A stretch of 64,000 nt of DNA. Source: Paractinoplanes aksuensis. Lineage in GTDB: Bacteria; Actinomycetota; Actinomycetes; Mycobacteriales; Micromonosporaceae. The stretch covers positions 1-64,000 of the forward strand of contig NZ_JAMYJR010000041.1 of assembly GCF_024137025.1 (NCBI RefSeq). The letters run 5' to 3'. The notes beneath the pieces are model-generated. The model worked only from the letters and a program-made list of their open reading frames with translations. It made no database searches and was not told where the DNA came from. Of the stretch, positions 49,558 to 58,979 are shown in pieces; the first letter of the stretch is position 1; each line of letters begins with the position of its first letter. The translations under genes were made by a program, and so were the position numbers.

Positions 49558-51411
49558 CTACGGCCGGTCGACCGGATCCACTCCGGGACGGATGCGCCAC
49601 ACCAGCACGTCGTCCACGCGCTCGGGCGGCCCCAGCAGATCGGTCGCGGTGGTCTCGACGGCCGAGCGGAACAGCGGCCCCTCGGGCCCGGTGATCACGT
49701 CGGGCAGGAACAGCGCCTCGACCCCCCAGCGCTGGAAGTCGGCGCGGGCCGTGGCCCGGTCGGCGTTGTCCAGGTCGGCCAGGTAGCCGTAGAGGGCGGC
49801 CCGCAGGAACAACCAGTCGGTGGCCCGCGGCAGCGCGCCGATGCGGCCCTTGCCCTCCGCGCCCTCGGCGTCGGGGCCGAGGAAGTAACCGTCGGGGATG
49901 CGGAACTCCGGGCCCCCGCGCGCCATCGTGTACGCCTGCCAGCGCTGCCCGTCCGCGGCCACGTTGGCGGCGAACGGCAGCGCGCTGATCACCCCGCCCT
50001 CGGTGACGTACCTCTCCCAGGTGCCGTCGGCGATGAACCGCGGCTCGGGCGAGCGCTCCCGATGGACCAGGGGCAGCGGGAAGATCGGCAGCAACGCGAC
50101 CACCAGGCCCACCGCGAACAGCGGCCGCGGGGCGCCCGAGCCGAGCATGCGCTCGGTGGCCATCGCGAGGATCACCCCGAACACACCCACCAGTACGAGC
50201 GCATAGCGGGCCGGCAGGGCCGAGTCGAACAGCGGCACGTGCTGGAGCAGCGCGTACAGCAGCGGGATGTCGCTCTCGGCGCCGGCCACCCGCAGCCGCG
50301 GGCCGAGCGAGATCAGGAAGAACAGCCCGCCCACGATCATCAGGGCCCGCAGGACCGACCGCCGCCGGTCGTCCGCGCTGCGCCACAGCATCACCAGGCA
50401 GGCGGTGAGCAGCACCAGCAGCGGCAGGCCGAAGAAGCTCGTCTCCTCGGTGCGGTTGGCCGCCAGCTCGTTGCCCAGCCCGGCCCCGGCGGCCAGCGAG
50501 CGATCGGCGAAGGCGAAGAACGAGAGCAGATCTTCCGAGTAGTGCCGCTGGTTGAAGCCGGTGCCCTTGAAGGTCTGCGGCCCGGCGAAGTGCATATAGA
50601 GCGGGTACGCCAACAGGGCGCCGGCCACCACGGCCGTGACCCCCAGACCGGCGGCGAACCGCCCCAGCGCCTCCCGCGCCTCGGACCGGTTGACCGGGGA
50701 CAGCGCCCACGCGATCACGAAGACCCCGCCGGCCAGCGCGGTGAAGAACAACCCCTCGGCCGCGATCGAGAAGCCGACGGCCAGCGTGACACCGAGGATC
50801 AGACCGTTGCGCAGCCAGCGGCTGGTGTCGCGCATCTTGAGCAGGCGCCACAGCACCAGCGGCGCGATCCAGCCCGAGGTCCAGTTGAGGTGGCCGTTGG
50901 CGTGGGCCACGAAGCCCGGCGCGAAACCGCAGAAGAACCCGGCCAGCGCGGCCGCGCCCCGGTGCGCGGTGACGAAGCGGTTGAAGAACAGGAACCACGC
51001 GTAGGCCGAGCCGGCCAGGTTGAGCGTGAGGACGGCCAGGAACGTCACCTGTGGGCCGGCCAGCATGGTGAGCGGGGCGAACAGGATCGCGTACACCGTG
51101 ATCGAGGTGTTGGCGGCCAGGTTGACGCCGTCCGGCACGTTCATGAGGTCGGTGAAGAACGGGTCGCCGCCGTGGTGCAGCAGGTGTACGCCGTACGACA
51201 GCACCCACTCGAAGAACGCCTGGTCGCCCACGTTGTCGGCGATCGCGTGCCGGTACGGGTCGCGCCAGAGCCGGCTCACGACGTATCCGCCCAGGGCGAG
51301 GGCCATCAGGGCGACGAACAGATGGAACGGCCACGGCCGCGTCGCCCGGGGGGCGGCGGGGGGTGACGGCCTGTCTGCGGAGGACGTGGAGGTGGGAACG
51401 GCGACGGACAT
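49558..51411 (-). CDS. polytopic membrane protein, glycosyltransferase-like
   Basis: A 617-aa protein with about eleven helices. An outer loop after the first helix contains the acidic motif IADNVGDQAFFEWVLSY, then GDPFFTDLMNVPDGVNLAAN; FNRFVTAHRGAAALAGFFCG and PLFDSALPARYALVLVGVFG follow, and a soluble C-terminal domain of about 170 residues ends the chain. This fits uncharacterised actinobacterial GT-C-like or DUF-type envelope proteins. An Asp/Glu pair in the first loop suggests a lipid-linked-sugar transferase, but this is inference. The ATG at 51411 is preferred over the adjacent GTG. Confidence 0.65.
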   Translation of the reverse strand: MSVAVPTSTSSADRPSPPAAPRATRPWPFHLFVALMALALGGYVVSRLWRDPYRHAIADNVGDQAFFEWVLSYGVHLLHHGGDPFFTDLMNVPDGVNLAANTSITVYAILFAPLTMLAGPQVTFLAVLTLNLAGSAYAWFLFFNRFVTAHRGAAALAGFFCGFAPGFVAHANGHLNWTSGWIAPLVLWRLLKMRDTSRWLRNGLILGVTLAVGFSIAAEGLFFTALAGGVFVIAWALSPVNRSEAREALGRFAAGLGVTAVVAGALLAYPLYMHFAGPQTFKGTGFNQRHYSEDLLSFFAFADRSLAAGAGLGNELAANRTEETSFFGLPLLVLLTACLVMLWRSADDRRRSVLRALMIVGGLFFLISLGPRLRVAGAESDIPLLYALLQHVPLFDSALPARYALVLVGVFGVILAMATERMLGSGAPRPLFAVGLVVALLPIFPLPLVHRERSPEPRFIADGTWERYVTEGGVISALPFAANVAADGQRWQAYTMARGGPEFRIPDGYFLGPDAEGAEGKGRIGALPRATDWLFLRAALYGYLADLDNADRATARADFQRWGVEALFLPDVITGPEGPLFRSAVETTATDLLGPPERVDDVLVWRIRPGVDPVDRP

Positions 51412-51442
51412 CACGCGCAGGTTAGCAAGCCTGCGCCGCTGC

Positions 51443-52351
51443 TCAGCGGGACGCCGCCGGTTCCTGGCCCACGGCCGCCCGCATGGCGCCGTCGATCGTG
51501 GGGTAGGCCCACCGGAAGCCGGTCCGCTCCAGCACGGCCGGCACGACCCGGGTGCTGCGCAGCGACTCGCCGGCCAGTTCGCCCATCACCACGTGCAGGG
51601 CCGGGCCGGGCACGCTCAGCAGGGCCGGGCGGTGCACGGCGGCGGCCAGCGCCTTGGTGAACCGGGCGTTGGTGATCTGCTCGCGGCCGACGATGTTGAC
51701 CGGGCCCGAGACGTCCTCGCGCTCGAGCAGGAAGTCGGCCGCCCCGAGCCAGTCGGGCAGACTGATCCAGGGCATCCACTGCTTGCCGCCGCCGAGCTTG
51801 GCCCCGCCGCCCAGCTTGAACAGCGGCAGCAGAGGCTTGAGCAGGCTGTCGAGGGTCAGCCCGGTCCGCAGCAGGACGACCCGGGTGCCGGCGTCCTCGG
51901 CCGGGCGGGCGGCGGCCTCCCAGACCCGGCACAGGTCGGCCAGGAAGGTGGTGCCGGCCGGCGTCTCCTCGGTGGCGGGCGTGTCGCCGGTGTCGCCGTA
52001 CCAGCCGACGGCGGAGGCCTGCAGCAGCGTGCGCGGGCGGTCGGCCTCGGGCAGCTTGCGGATGGCCCGGGCCAGCGTGCCGGTGGTGTCGACCCGGCTC
52101 GACCGCAGCTCGCTCTTGTACTGGGCGGTCCAGCGCTTGCCGCCGACGTTGGCCCCGGAGAGGTTGATCACGGTGTCGGCCGCCGCGACGATGTGCGGGT
52201 CGATCTGGCCCTGGGCGGGCTGCCAGGTCGCCTCGTCGTCGCTCCGGGCGGGCCGGCGCACCAGCTTGGTCACCTCGTGGCCGTGGCCGCGCAGGCGCTC
52301 GACGAGGTTGCCGCCGAGGAAACCGGACGCGCCCGAGATCAGGATCCGCAT
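51443..52351 (-). CDS. TIGR01777-type SDR epimerase
   Basis: A 302-aa extended-SDR protein: Rossmann motif ILISGASGFLGGNLVERL at the N terminus, NLSGANVGGKRWTAQYKSE, LLQASAVGWYGDTGD with the SDR Tyr, RTGLTLDS and GPVNIVGREQITNARF. The TIGR01777 family (SDR39U1-like) is widespread near sucB/lipB in actinomycetes, and its substrate is unknown. It is the first gene after the sucB terminator and 31 bp before the membrane-protein gene. Confidence 0.88.
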   Translation of the reverse strand: MRILISGASGFLGGNLVERLRGHGHEVTKLVRRPARSDDEATWQPAQGQIDPHIVAAADTVINLSGANVGGKRWTAQYKSELRSSRVDTTGTLARAIRKLPEADRPRTLLQASAVGWYGDTGDTPATEETPAGTTFLADLCRVWEAAARPAEDAGTRVVLLRTGLTLDSLLKPLLPLFKLGGGAKLGGGKQWMPWISLPDWLGAADFLLEREDVSGPVNIVGREQITNARFTKALAAAVHRPALLSVPGPALHVVMGELAGESLRSTRVVPAVLERTGFRWAYPTIDGAMRAAVGQEPAASR

Positions 52352-52390
52352 GACCCCATCATGCCCCGAAGTGAACCCGTTCAAAACGAA

Positions 52391-52418
52391 GAGGGGGAGC
52401 GCTCACGCGCTCCCCCTC
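52391..52418 (-). terminator. sucB terminator
   Basis: Hairpin GAGGGGGAGCGC / GCGCTCCCCCTC with a TCAC loop, followed on the minus strand by TTCGTTTTG. It is 14 bp beyond the sucB stop, separating sucB from the TIGR01777 gene. Confidence 0.9.
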
Positions 52419-52432
52419 TCACTTCAGGAAAA

Positions 52433-54268
52433 TCAACCCAGCCCGAGGTCGCCCTCGAAGTGGCCGCCCTCGAGGCGTTCCTTCAGCGTGACCAGGAAGC
52501 GGGCGGCGTCGGCGCCGTCCACGATCCGGTGGTCGTAGCTGAGGGCCAGGTAGACCATCGAGCGCGGCACGATGATCTCGCCCAGCTCGGGGTCGTTGAT
52601 GACCACGGCCCGCTTGACCACGGCGCCCGTGCCGAGGATGCCGACCTGGGGCTGGTTGATGATCGGGGTGTCGAAGAGCGCGCCCCGGCTGCCCGTGTTG
52701 GTCAGCGTGAACGTGCCGCCCGAGATCTCGTCCGGCCCGATCTTGTTGTTGCGGGTGCGGTCGGCCACGTCGGCGATGCGCTTGGCCAGCCCGGCCAGGT
52801 TCAGGTCGCCCGCGTCCTTGATGACGGGGACGATCAGGCCCTTGGGGGTGTCCACGGCCATGCCCAGGTGCTCGGCGTCGTGGTAGGTGACCGTGCCGGC
52901 CTCCTGGTCGATCGACGAGTTGACCACCGGGTGCTGGCGCAGCGCCTCGACCGCGGCCAGCGCGAAGAACGGCAGGAAGCTCAGCTTGACGCCGTGCTGG
53001 GCCAGGAAGTCGGCCTTGGCCTTCTGCCGCAGCTGGGCGATCTTGGTCACGTCGACCTCGACCACCGTGGTCAGCTGGGCCGAGATCTGCAGCGACTCGA
53101 CCATGCGCCGGGCGATCGTCGCGCGGGTGCGGGTCAGTTTCTCGGTGCGGCCACGCAGCGGGCTCGGCGCCGGCTTGGGCGCGGCGGCCGGCTTGGCCGC
53201 CGCCGGGGCGGCCTCCTGCTGCTGCGGGGCGGGCGCGGCCTTGGCGGCGGCGGCCTTCTCGGCCGCGTCGGTCACGTCCTGCTTGCGGATGCGGCCGCCG
53301 ACGCCGGTGCCGGTCAGCGTCGACAGGTCGACGCCCTTCTCGGCGGCGAGCTTGCGCACCAGCGGCGTGACGTAACCGGCGTCGCCGGCGCCGTTCGGGC
53401 TGGCCGTCTCGACCCGCGGCTGCGACGGGGCGGGCGGCTCGGCCGCCCGCTCGGCCGCGACCGGGTCCTTGGCCGTCTCGGCCTCGGGGGCCGGGTCGGC
53501 GTACGAGCCGCCGGACGGCTCGAAGGCGGGCGCGGGGGCCGAGTCGATCTTGGGTGCGGGGGCCGGCTCGGGCTCGGGTTCCTGCTCCTGCTTGGGCGCG
53601 GGCGCCTGCTGCGGAGCCGGGGCGGCCGCGGGGGCCGCGCCCTCGGCGCCGATGATGGCCAGGTCGGCGCCGACGTCGGCCGTCTCGTCCTCCTGCACCT
53701 TGATCTCGAGCAGCGTGCCCGCGACCGGCGAGGGGATCTCGGTGTCGACTTTGTCGGTGGAGACCTCGAGCAGCGGCTCGTCGACCTCGATGGAGTCGCC
53801 GACCTGCTTGAGCCAGCGGGTGACGGTGCCCTCGGTGACGCTCTCGCCGAGCGCCGGCATCTTCACCGCGGTGCCCTCGCCGCCGCCGGTGGGGGCGGAG
53901 GCGGTCTGCGGGGCCGGGGCCTCTTCCTCGACCGGCTTCTCGGTGGAGGGGGTGGTGGGCGCCGCGGGCTCGGGCTCAGGCTCGGCCTGCTGCTGGGCGG
54001 GGGCGGGGGCCGCGGAACCCGCGTCCTCACCCTCGCCGGCGATGACCGCGAGCTCGCTGCCGACGTCGGCCGTCTCGTCCTCGCCGACGACGATGCGCGT
54101 GAGCACACCGGCGGCCGGCGACGGGATCTCGGTGTCGACCTTGTCGGTGGAGACCTCGAGCAGCGGCTCGTCGACCTCCACCCGCTCGCCCTCTTGCTTG
54201 AGCCAGCGAGTGACGGTGCCCTCGGTGACGCTCTCACCCAGTCGCGGCATGGTGACCGATACCGGCAT
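52433..54268 (-). CDS. sucB: dihydrolipoyl acyl/succinyltransferase E2
   Basis: A 611-aa E2 component with two N-terminal lipoyl domains (Lys in STDKVDTEIPSP, residues about 43 and 178), separated and followed by Ala/Pro/Glu-rich linkers. An E3-binding domain (VRKLAAEKGVDLSTLTGTGV) and a catalytic core ending in SYDHRIVDGADAARFLVTL (catalytic His) complete it. In actinobacteria this E2 serves 2-oxoglutarate/pyruvate dehydrogenase. It needs LipA/LipB-made lipoyl groups and Lpd, encoded next door. RBS AAGGAG lies 9-14 nt before the ATG. Confidence 0.95.
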   Translation of the reverse strand: MPVSVTMPRLGESVTEGTVTRWLKQEGERVEVDEPLLEVSTDKVDTEIPSPAAGVLTRIVVGEDETADVGSELAVIAGEGEDAGSAAPAPAQQQAEPEPEPAAPTTPSTEKPVEEEAPAPQTASAPTGGGEGTAVKMPALGESVTEGTVTRWLKQVGDSIEVDEPLLEVSTDKVDTEIPSPVAGTLLEIKVQEDETADVGADLAIIGAEGAAPAAAPAPQQAPAPKQEQEPEPEPAPAPKIDSAPAPAFEPSGGSYADPAPEAETAKDPVAAERAAEPPAPSQPRVETASPNGAGDAGYVTPLVRKLAAEKGVDLSTLTGTGVGGRIRKQDVTDAAEKAAAAKAAPAPQQQEAAPAAAKPAAAPKPAPSPLRGRTEKLTRTRATIARRMVESLQISAQLTTVVEVDVTKIAQLRQKAKADFLAQHGVKLSFLPFFALAAVEALRQHPVVNSSIDQEAGTVTYHDAEHLGMAVDTPKGLIVPVIKDAGDLNLAGLAKRIADVADRTRNNKIGPDEISGGTFTLTNTGSRGALFDTPIINQPQVGILGTGAVVKRAVVINDPELGEIIVPRSMVYLALSYDHRIVDGADAARFLVTLKERLEGGHFEGDLGLG

Positions 54269-54300
54269 GTCTCAGAACTCCTTAACCGCTGTGAACGGGA

Positions 54301-55689
54301 TCAGCTGTGTGCGTGCAGGGGCTTGCCGGACAGGGCCAGGAACGCCTCGCCGAGCGCCTCGTTCTGCGTCGGGTGGGCGTGGACCAGCTGCGCGACCTCT
54401 TCCGGGAACGCTTCCCAGTTGTAGATCAACTGCGCCTCGCCGACCAGTTCGCCCATGCGTGCGCCGACCATGTGGACACCCAGCACCGGCCCGTCGTTGA
54501 GCCGGACCAGCTTGACGAAACCGGCGGTCTTGAGGATCTGGCTCTTGCCGTTGCCGCCGAGGTTGTAGTTGTAGGTCGAGACCTTGTCGGCCCCGTACTG
54601 CTCCTTGGCCTTGGTCTCGGTCAGGCCGACCGACGCGATCTCGGGGTCGGAGTAGGTGACCCGGGGGATGCCGGCCTCGTCGATCGGGGCCGGCTTGAGG
54701 CCCGCGATCTCTTCGGCCACGAAGATGCCCTGCTGGAAACCGCGGTGGGCGAGCTGCAGGCCGGGCACGATGTCGCCCACGGCATAGATGTTGCCGACGC
54801 CGGTGTGCAGCCGCTCGTTGGTGATGACGAAGCCGCGGTCGAGCGTGATGCCCTGCTGCTCGTAGCCCAAGTTGGCCGTGGTCGGGCCGCGGCCGACGGC
54901 GACCAGCAGCACCTCGGCCTCGACGGTCTCGCCGCCGGCGATGGTGGCGCGCACGCCGTTCTCGGTGTGCTCGACCTTCTCGAACGGCTTGCCGACCTTG
55001 AAGTTGATCTTGCGCTTGCGGAAGGCGCGCTCGACCGTCTTCGAGATCTCCTCGTCCTCGGCCGCGACCAGGCGGGGGAGGGCCTCGAGGATGGTGACGT
55101 CGGCGCCGAACGACTTCCAGACGCTGGCGAACTCGACGCCGATGACGCCGCCGCCCAGCACGATCGCGGAGGAGGGCACGCGGTCGAGCTTGAGGGCGTG
55201 CTCGCTGGCGATGACCCGCTGGCCGTCGACCTCGAGGCCGGGCAGCGAGCGCGAGTACGAGCCGGTGGCCAGGATGACGTTGCGGCCGGTGTAGCGCTGG
55301 CCGTCGACCTCGACCGTGTCCTTGGCCACGAGCTTGCCGGCGCCCTGGACCAGCGTGATCTTGTCTTGCTTGAGCAGGCCCTGCAGGCCCTTGTAGAGGC
55401 GCGCGACCACGCCGTCCTTGTACGCGTTGACGCCCGCCATGTCGATGCCGACGAGGTCGGCCTTGACGCCGAACTGCTCGCTCTCGCGGGTCTGGTCGGC
55501 GATCTCGGCCGCGTGCAGCAGCGCCTTGGTCGGGATGCAGCCGCGGTGCAGGCAGGTGCCGCCCAGTTCGGCCTTGTCGATCAGCGCGACGGAGAGGTCG
55601 AGCTCGGCCGCGCGCAGGGCGGCCGCGTAGCCGCCGCTCCCGGCGCCGAGGATGACGATGTCGAAGGTTCCGCCGTTCGGCTGACTCAC
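54301..55689 (-). CDS. lpd: dihydrolipoyl dehydrogenase (E3)
   Basis: A 462-aa flavoprotein disulphide reductase that re-oxidises dihydrolipoyl groups. FAD motif ILGAGSGGYAAALRA, active-site GGTCLHRGCIPTKAL, NAD motif VLGGGVIGVEFASV, IYAVGDI, and the C-terminal VHAHPTQNEALGE with catalytic His and Glu. Start is GTG 55689 with GGAG about 7 nt upstream. It is upstream of sucB by 32 bp, forming an lpd-sucB operon. Confidence 0.97.
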   Translation of the reverse strand: MSQPNGGTFDIVILGAGSGGYAAALRAAELDLSVALIDKAELGGTCLHRGCIPTKALLHAAEIADQTRESEQFGVKADLVGIDMAGVNAYKDGVVARLYKGLQGLLKQDKITLVQGAGKLVAKDTVEVDGQRYTGRNVILATGSYSRSLPGLEVDGQRVIASEHALKLDRVPSSAIVLGGGVIGVEFASVWKSFGADVTILEALPRLVAAEDEEISKTVERAFRKRKINFKVGKPFEKVEHTENGVRATIAGGETVEAEVLLVAVGRGPTTANLGYEQQGITLDRGFVITNERLHTGVGNIYAVGDIVPGLQLAHRGFQQGIFVAEEIAGLKPAPIDEAGIPRVTYSDPEIASVGLTETKAKEQYGADKVSTYNYNLGGNGKSQILKTAGFVKLVRLNDGPVLGVHMVGARMGELVGEAQLIYNWEAFPEEVAQLVHAHPTQNEALGEAFLALSGKPLHAHS

Positions 55690-55854
55690 GTTGACTCCAG
55701 TGTTCGCGTCGTTGCCATGCGGGTCACACAATGGAAACGGTCACAGTATGTCCAGGCCATCTTGTCACTTGGCGAACTGATCGATGCAGTCAGGTTCCCC
55801 ACGTGTGGGCCCGCTCGACGTACTCTTGCCGCAATTGAGCGTGAGGAGCGGGTA

Positions 55855-56184
55855 GTGGCCTGGTTTCGACGCCGCCGGGAGCCGCAGCGAGCGGCCGGAC
55901 GGCCGCTGGACCGTGCCGATCTTGAATATCTCGCGGAGTTCGTGCGCACCCGGCGCGGGGTCGAGGCATTCATCGAACCCCGTACGTCGGTGACGGAGAC
56001 CACGGTTCTGCTCGTGGCGCACGACGGCGAATGGACGCGGCGTCGCACCGAGACGCCCGAGATCGCACGGCGGTGGGCCCATCAGCTCAGCGTTCCCATC
56101 TACGACGTCGCGCTGCTCGGCTACCCGCAACGCATGCGCGATTACAACGAGCGCCAGAAGCGGCGGCCCGCTCAGGAAAGCTGA
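55855..56184 (+). CDS. conserved actinobacterial protein of unknown function
   Basis: A 109-aa basic cytoplasmic protein: VAWFRRRREPQRAAGRPLDR, YLAEFVRTRRGVEAFIEPRT, TETTVLLVAHDGEWTRRRT and YPQRMRDYNERQKRRP at the C terminus. The pattern is known from conserved hypotheticals near lpd/pepA in actinobacteria. GTG start with GAGGAGCG upstream and a TACTCT hexamer at 55821. It ends just before the shared terminator with pepA. Confidence 0.7.
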   Translation: MAWFRRRREPQRAAGRPLDRADLEYLAEFVRTRRGVEAFIEPRTSVTETTVLLVAHDGEWTRRRTETPEIARRWAHQLSVPIYDVALLGYPQRMRDYNERQKRRPAQES

Positions 56185-56186
56185 CA

Positions 56187-56215
56187 CGGTTCCGGGCGCC
56201 GCGCGCCCGGAACCG
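56187..56215. terminator. bidirectional terminator hairpin
   Basis: Perfect 13-bp arms CGGTTCCGGGCGC / GCGCCCGGAACCG with a 3-nt loop between the convergent 55855-56184 and pepA genes. Confidence 0.85.
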
Positions 56216-56222
56216 GAAACAA

Positions 56223-57758
56223 TCAGCCCAACTGGTCGATAACCGACAGCAGGGTACGAATCGGGACGCCCGTGCCGCCCTTGCTCCAGTAACCGGTCGG
56301 CTCGCCCGTGTGGTAGCTCGGGCCCGCGATGTCGATGTGCGCCCACTCGACACCCTCGGCCACGAACTCGCGCAGGAAGACGCCGCCCTGCAGCATGTGC
56401 CCGGCCCGGTCCAGATTGGAGTTGGTCTGGGAGATGTCGGCGATGTCGGACTCCATGCCCTTGCGCACCTCGTCCGGCAGCGGCATCGGCCAGGCCGGCT
56501 CGCCGACCCGGTCACCCGCCGCGCGCACCAGTTCGACCGCGTCGTCCGAGCCCATCAGGCCCGCGATGCGCTTGCCGAGCGCGATGACCTGGCCGCCGGT
56601 CAGCGTCGAGGTCTCGAACACGTAGTCGGTGCCGTCGGCGCAGGCGCGGGCGATCGCGTCGGCCAGCACCATGCGGCCCTCGGCGTCGGTGTTGTACACC
56701 TCGACCCGCTTGCCGTTGAACATCGTGATGACGTCGCCCGGCCGGTACGCCGTACCGGAAGGCATGTTCTCGGCCATCGCCAGGTAGGCGCTGACCGCGA
56801 CCCGGGGCTTGAGCGCGGCCACGGCCAGCATGGTCGCGCCGACGGCGGCGGCGCCGGCCATGTCGGACTTCATCTCCCACATGCCGGCCGACGGCTTGAT
56901 GCTGATGCCGCCGGTGTCGAACGTGATGCCCTTGCCGACCAGCGCGACCCGCTTCGGCGACTCCACACCCTCGGGCGTGTAGGTCAGCTTGACCAGCCGG
57001 GGCGGCGCCTCGGAACCCTGGCCAACGGCCACGATGCCGCCGTAGCCGCCGGCCTTGAGCTCGTCGAAGTCGAGCACCTCGACCTCGAGGCCGGTGCCCG
57101 CGGCCGCGGCCACCACGGCGTCGGCGAACTGCGGCGGGCGCAGCACGTTGGGCGGGGTGTTGACCCAGTCGCGGGTCAACCGCACGGCGTGGGCCACGGC
57201 CTCGGCCCGGGTCACCTCGGCCGCGGCGGCGGCGTCGCCGGCGTCCGGCACGTGCACCTGGAGCGCGGCCACCGGGTCACGCCGGGTCGGCTGCGGCTTG
57301 GTCTTGTAACCGGCGAACTTGTACGACCCCAGCAGCGCGCCCTCGAGGATCGCGCGCAGCACGCCCGGCGCGTCCTCGTCGTCGGGCAGCGGCAGCGCCA
57401 GCGCGACCGTGCCGCTGCCGGCCAGCGCGCGCACCGCGGCGCCGGTGCCCCGGCGCAGGGTCTCGGGGTTGGGCGCCGAACCGGTGGGCTCGTCACCGAG
57501 GCCGACCGCGACGACCAGGGGCGCCGAGATGGTGCCGAGGGTGGCCAGCTTGGTCACCTCGCCCGGCGCGCCGCTCGCGCCGAGCAGCGCCAGCGTCGAA
57601 GTCAGCTTGCCGTCGAAGGCGGCGGCGATGCTCTCGGCGCCGGCCGCCGGCAGCAGCGCGCCGCCCTCGTCGGGCTGGCTGTGCAGGCCGATGACGATGG
57701 CGTCGACGGACAGTTCGGCCGGGTCGGTGTCGACCAGGCTGAGGCTGGGCTGGGTCAC
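56223..57758 (-). CDS. pepA: leucyl aminopeptidase
   Basis: A 511-aa M17 aminopeptidase removing N-terminal residues from peptides using two zinc or manganese ions. The catalytic C-terminal domain has LVGKGITFDTGGISIKPSAG (metal-binding Lys/Asp), MWEMKSDMAGAAAV and VEVYNTDAEGRMVLAD (signature). The N-terminal 180 residues form the family's macro-like domain. Start GTG 57758. It is transcribed alone, convergent with the preceding hypothetical gene. Confidence 0.96.
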   Translation of the reverse strand: MTQPSLSLVDTDPAELSVDAIVIGLHSQPDEGGALLPAAGAESIAAAFDGKLTSTLALLGASGAPGEVTKLATLGTISAPLVVAVGLGDEPTGSAPNPETLRRGTGAAVRALAGSGTVALALPLPDDEDAPGVLRAILEGALLGSYKFAGYKTKPQPTRRDPVAALQVHVPDAGDAAAAAEVTRAEAVAHAVRLTRDWVNTPPNVLRPPQFADAVVAAAAGTGLEVEVLDFDELKAGGYGGIVAVGQGSEAPPRLVKLTYTPEGVESPKRVALVGKGITFDTGGISIKPSAGMWEMKSDMAGAAAVGATMLAVAALKPRVAVSAYLAMAENMPSGTAYRPGDVITMFNGKRVEVYNTDAEGRMVLADAIARACADGTDYVFETSTLTGGQVIALGKRIAGLMGSDDAVELVRAAGDRVGEPAWPMPLPDEVRKGMESDIADISQTNSNLDRAGHMLQGGVFLREFVAEGVEWAHIDIAGPSYHTGEPTGYWSKGGTGVPIRTLLSVIDQLG

Positions 57759-57896
57759 TCGGGCACTCCGCGGACTGATGAGCCAGGCGCCTCATGGGCC
57801 GCGCCGGCTGGTCTGGTGGGCCCCGGCGCGGTGACGCCGGGGGAGGGGTTCCCCGCGACTCTAACCAAGCCCGAGGTCACGGGTAAGTTGACTCTC

Positions 57897-58979
57897 ATGT
57901 CTGCCGACGCTCTTTCCCGATCGCCCCTGCACGAACGCCATGTGGCGCTGGGTGCGAAGTTCGCTGCCTTCGGGGGCTGGGAGATGCCCCTCGAGTACGC
58001 GGGTGGGGGCGTCCTCAAGGAGCACACGGCGGTGCGCGAGGCCTCGGGCGTGTTCGACGTCTCGCACCTCGGCAAGGCCCGCGTACGCGGAACCGGCGCT
58101 CTTGATTTTGTGAACGGCTGCCTCACCAATGACCTGAGCCGCATCGGTCCCGGCCAGGCGCAGTACACGCTGTGCTGCACCGAGGACGGCGGTGTCGTCG
58201 ACGACCTCATCGCGTACGTGATCTCCGACGACGAGGTCTTCCTGATCCCGAACGCGGCGAACACCGCTTCGGTCGTACGGCTTCTGACCGCCGCCGCTCC
58301 GGCCGGCATCACGGTCACCGGCGAGCACGGCGACTGGGCGGTGCTGGCCGTGCAGGGGCCGCAGTCGGCCGAGGTGCTGACCGAACTCGGCCTGCCCACG
58401 TCGCACGACTACATGTCGTTCTCGACATCGGGCGACCTGATCGTGTGCCGCACCGGCTACACCGGCGAGCACGGCTACGAACTCGTCGTGCCGTGGGCGT
58501 CGGCGGTCGGGGTGTGGGACAGGCTGATCGAGGCCGGCGTGCGCCCGTGCGGCCTCGGTGCGCGCGACACCCTGCGTACGGAAATGGGCTATCCCCTGCA
58601 CGGCCAGGAGCTGACCCTCGAGATCACGCCGGTGCAGGCCCGCTCGGGCTGGGCCGTGGGCTGGAAGAAGCCGGCCTTCTGGGGCCGCGAGGCCCTGCTG
58701 GCCGAGAAAGAGGCCGGCCCGCGGCGTACGCTGCGCGGCCTCGAACTGACCGGCCGGGGCATCCCGCGTGGGCACATGCAGGTCTACGCGGGCGACCAGC
58801 TGATCGGCGAGACCACGAGCGGCACGTTCTCGCCCACCCGCAAGCTGGGCATCGCGCTGGCCCTGCTCGACACCGCGGCTTCCGTGGCCGACGGCGACCT
58901 GGTCGAGATCGACATCCGCGGCCGCCGCACCGAGGCCCGCGTCGTCAAGCCACCGTTTGTCAAGACGTCCGTGCGCTAG
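57897..58979 (+). CDS. gcvT: glycine cleavage system aminomethyltransferase
   Basis: A 360-aa T-protein that moves the methylene group from aminomethyl-lipoyl GcvH to tetrahydrofolate. Visible are FGGWEMPLEYAGGGVLKEHT, SGVFDVSHLGKARV, CTEDGGVVDDLIAYV, CRTGYTGEHGYEL, GLGARDTLRTEMGYPLHGQE and TSGTFSPTRKLGIALAL. The ATG at 57897 has an upstream TAAGTT hexamer (leaderless). GcvH and GcvP are not in the window. Its 3' end overlaps cobS by 4 bp on the opposite strand. Confidence 0.95.
   Translation: MSADALSRSPLHERHVALGAKFAAFGGWEMPLEYAGGGVLKEHTAVREASGVFDVSHLGKARVRGTGALDFVNGCLTNDLSRIGPGQAQYTLCCTEDGGVVDDLIAYVISDDEVFLIPNAANTASVVRLLTAAAPAGITVTGEHGDWAVLAVQGPQSAEVLTELGLPTSHDYMSFSTSGDLIVCRTGYTGEHGYELVVPWASAVGVWDRLIEAGVRPCGLGARDTLRTEMGYPLHGQELTLEITPVQARSGWAVGWKKPAFWGREALLAEKEAGPRRTLRGLELTGRGIPRGHMQVYAGDQLIGETTSGTFSPTRKLGIALALLDTAASVADGDLVEIDIRGRRTEARVVKPPFVKTSVR

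Noticed and set aside
54307..58979. Long plus-strand frames over lpd and pepA that run into downstream genes
   Set aside because: The antisense parts lack protein-like composition. Only the ends (55855-56184 and 57897-58979) are real genes.
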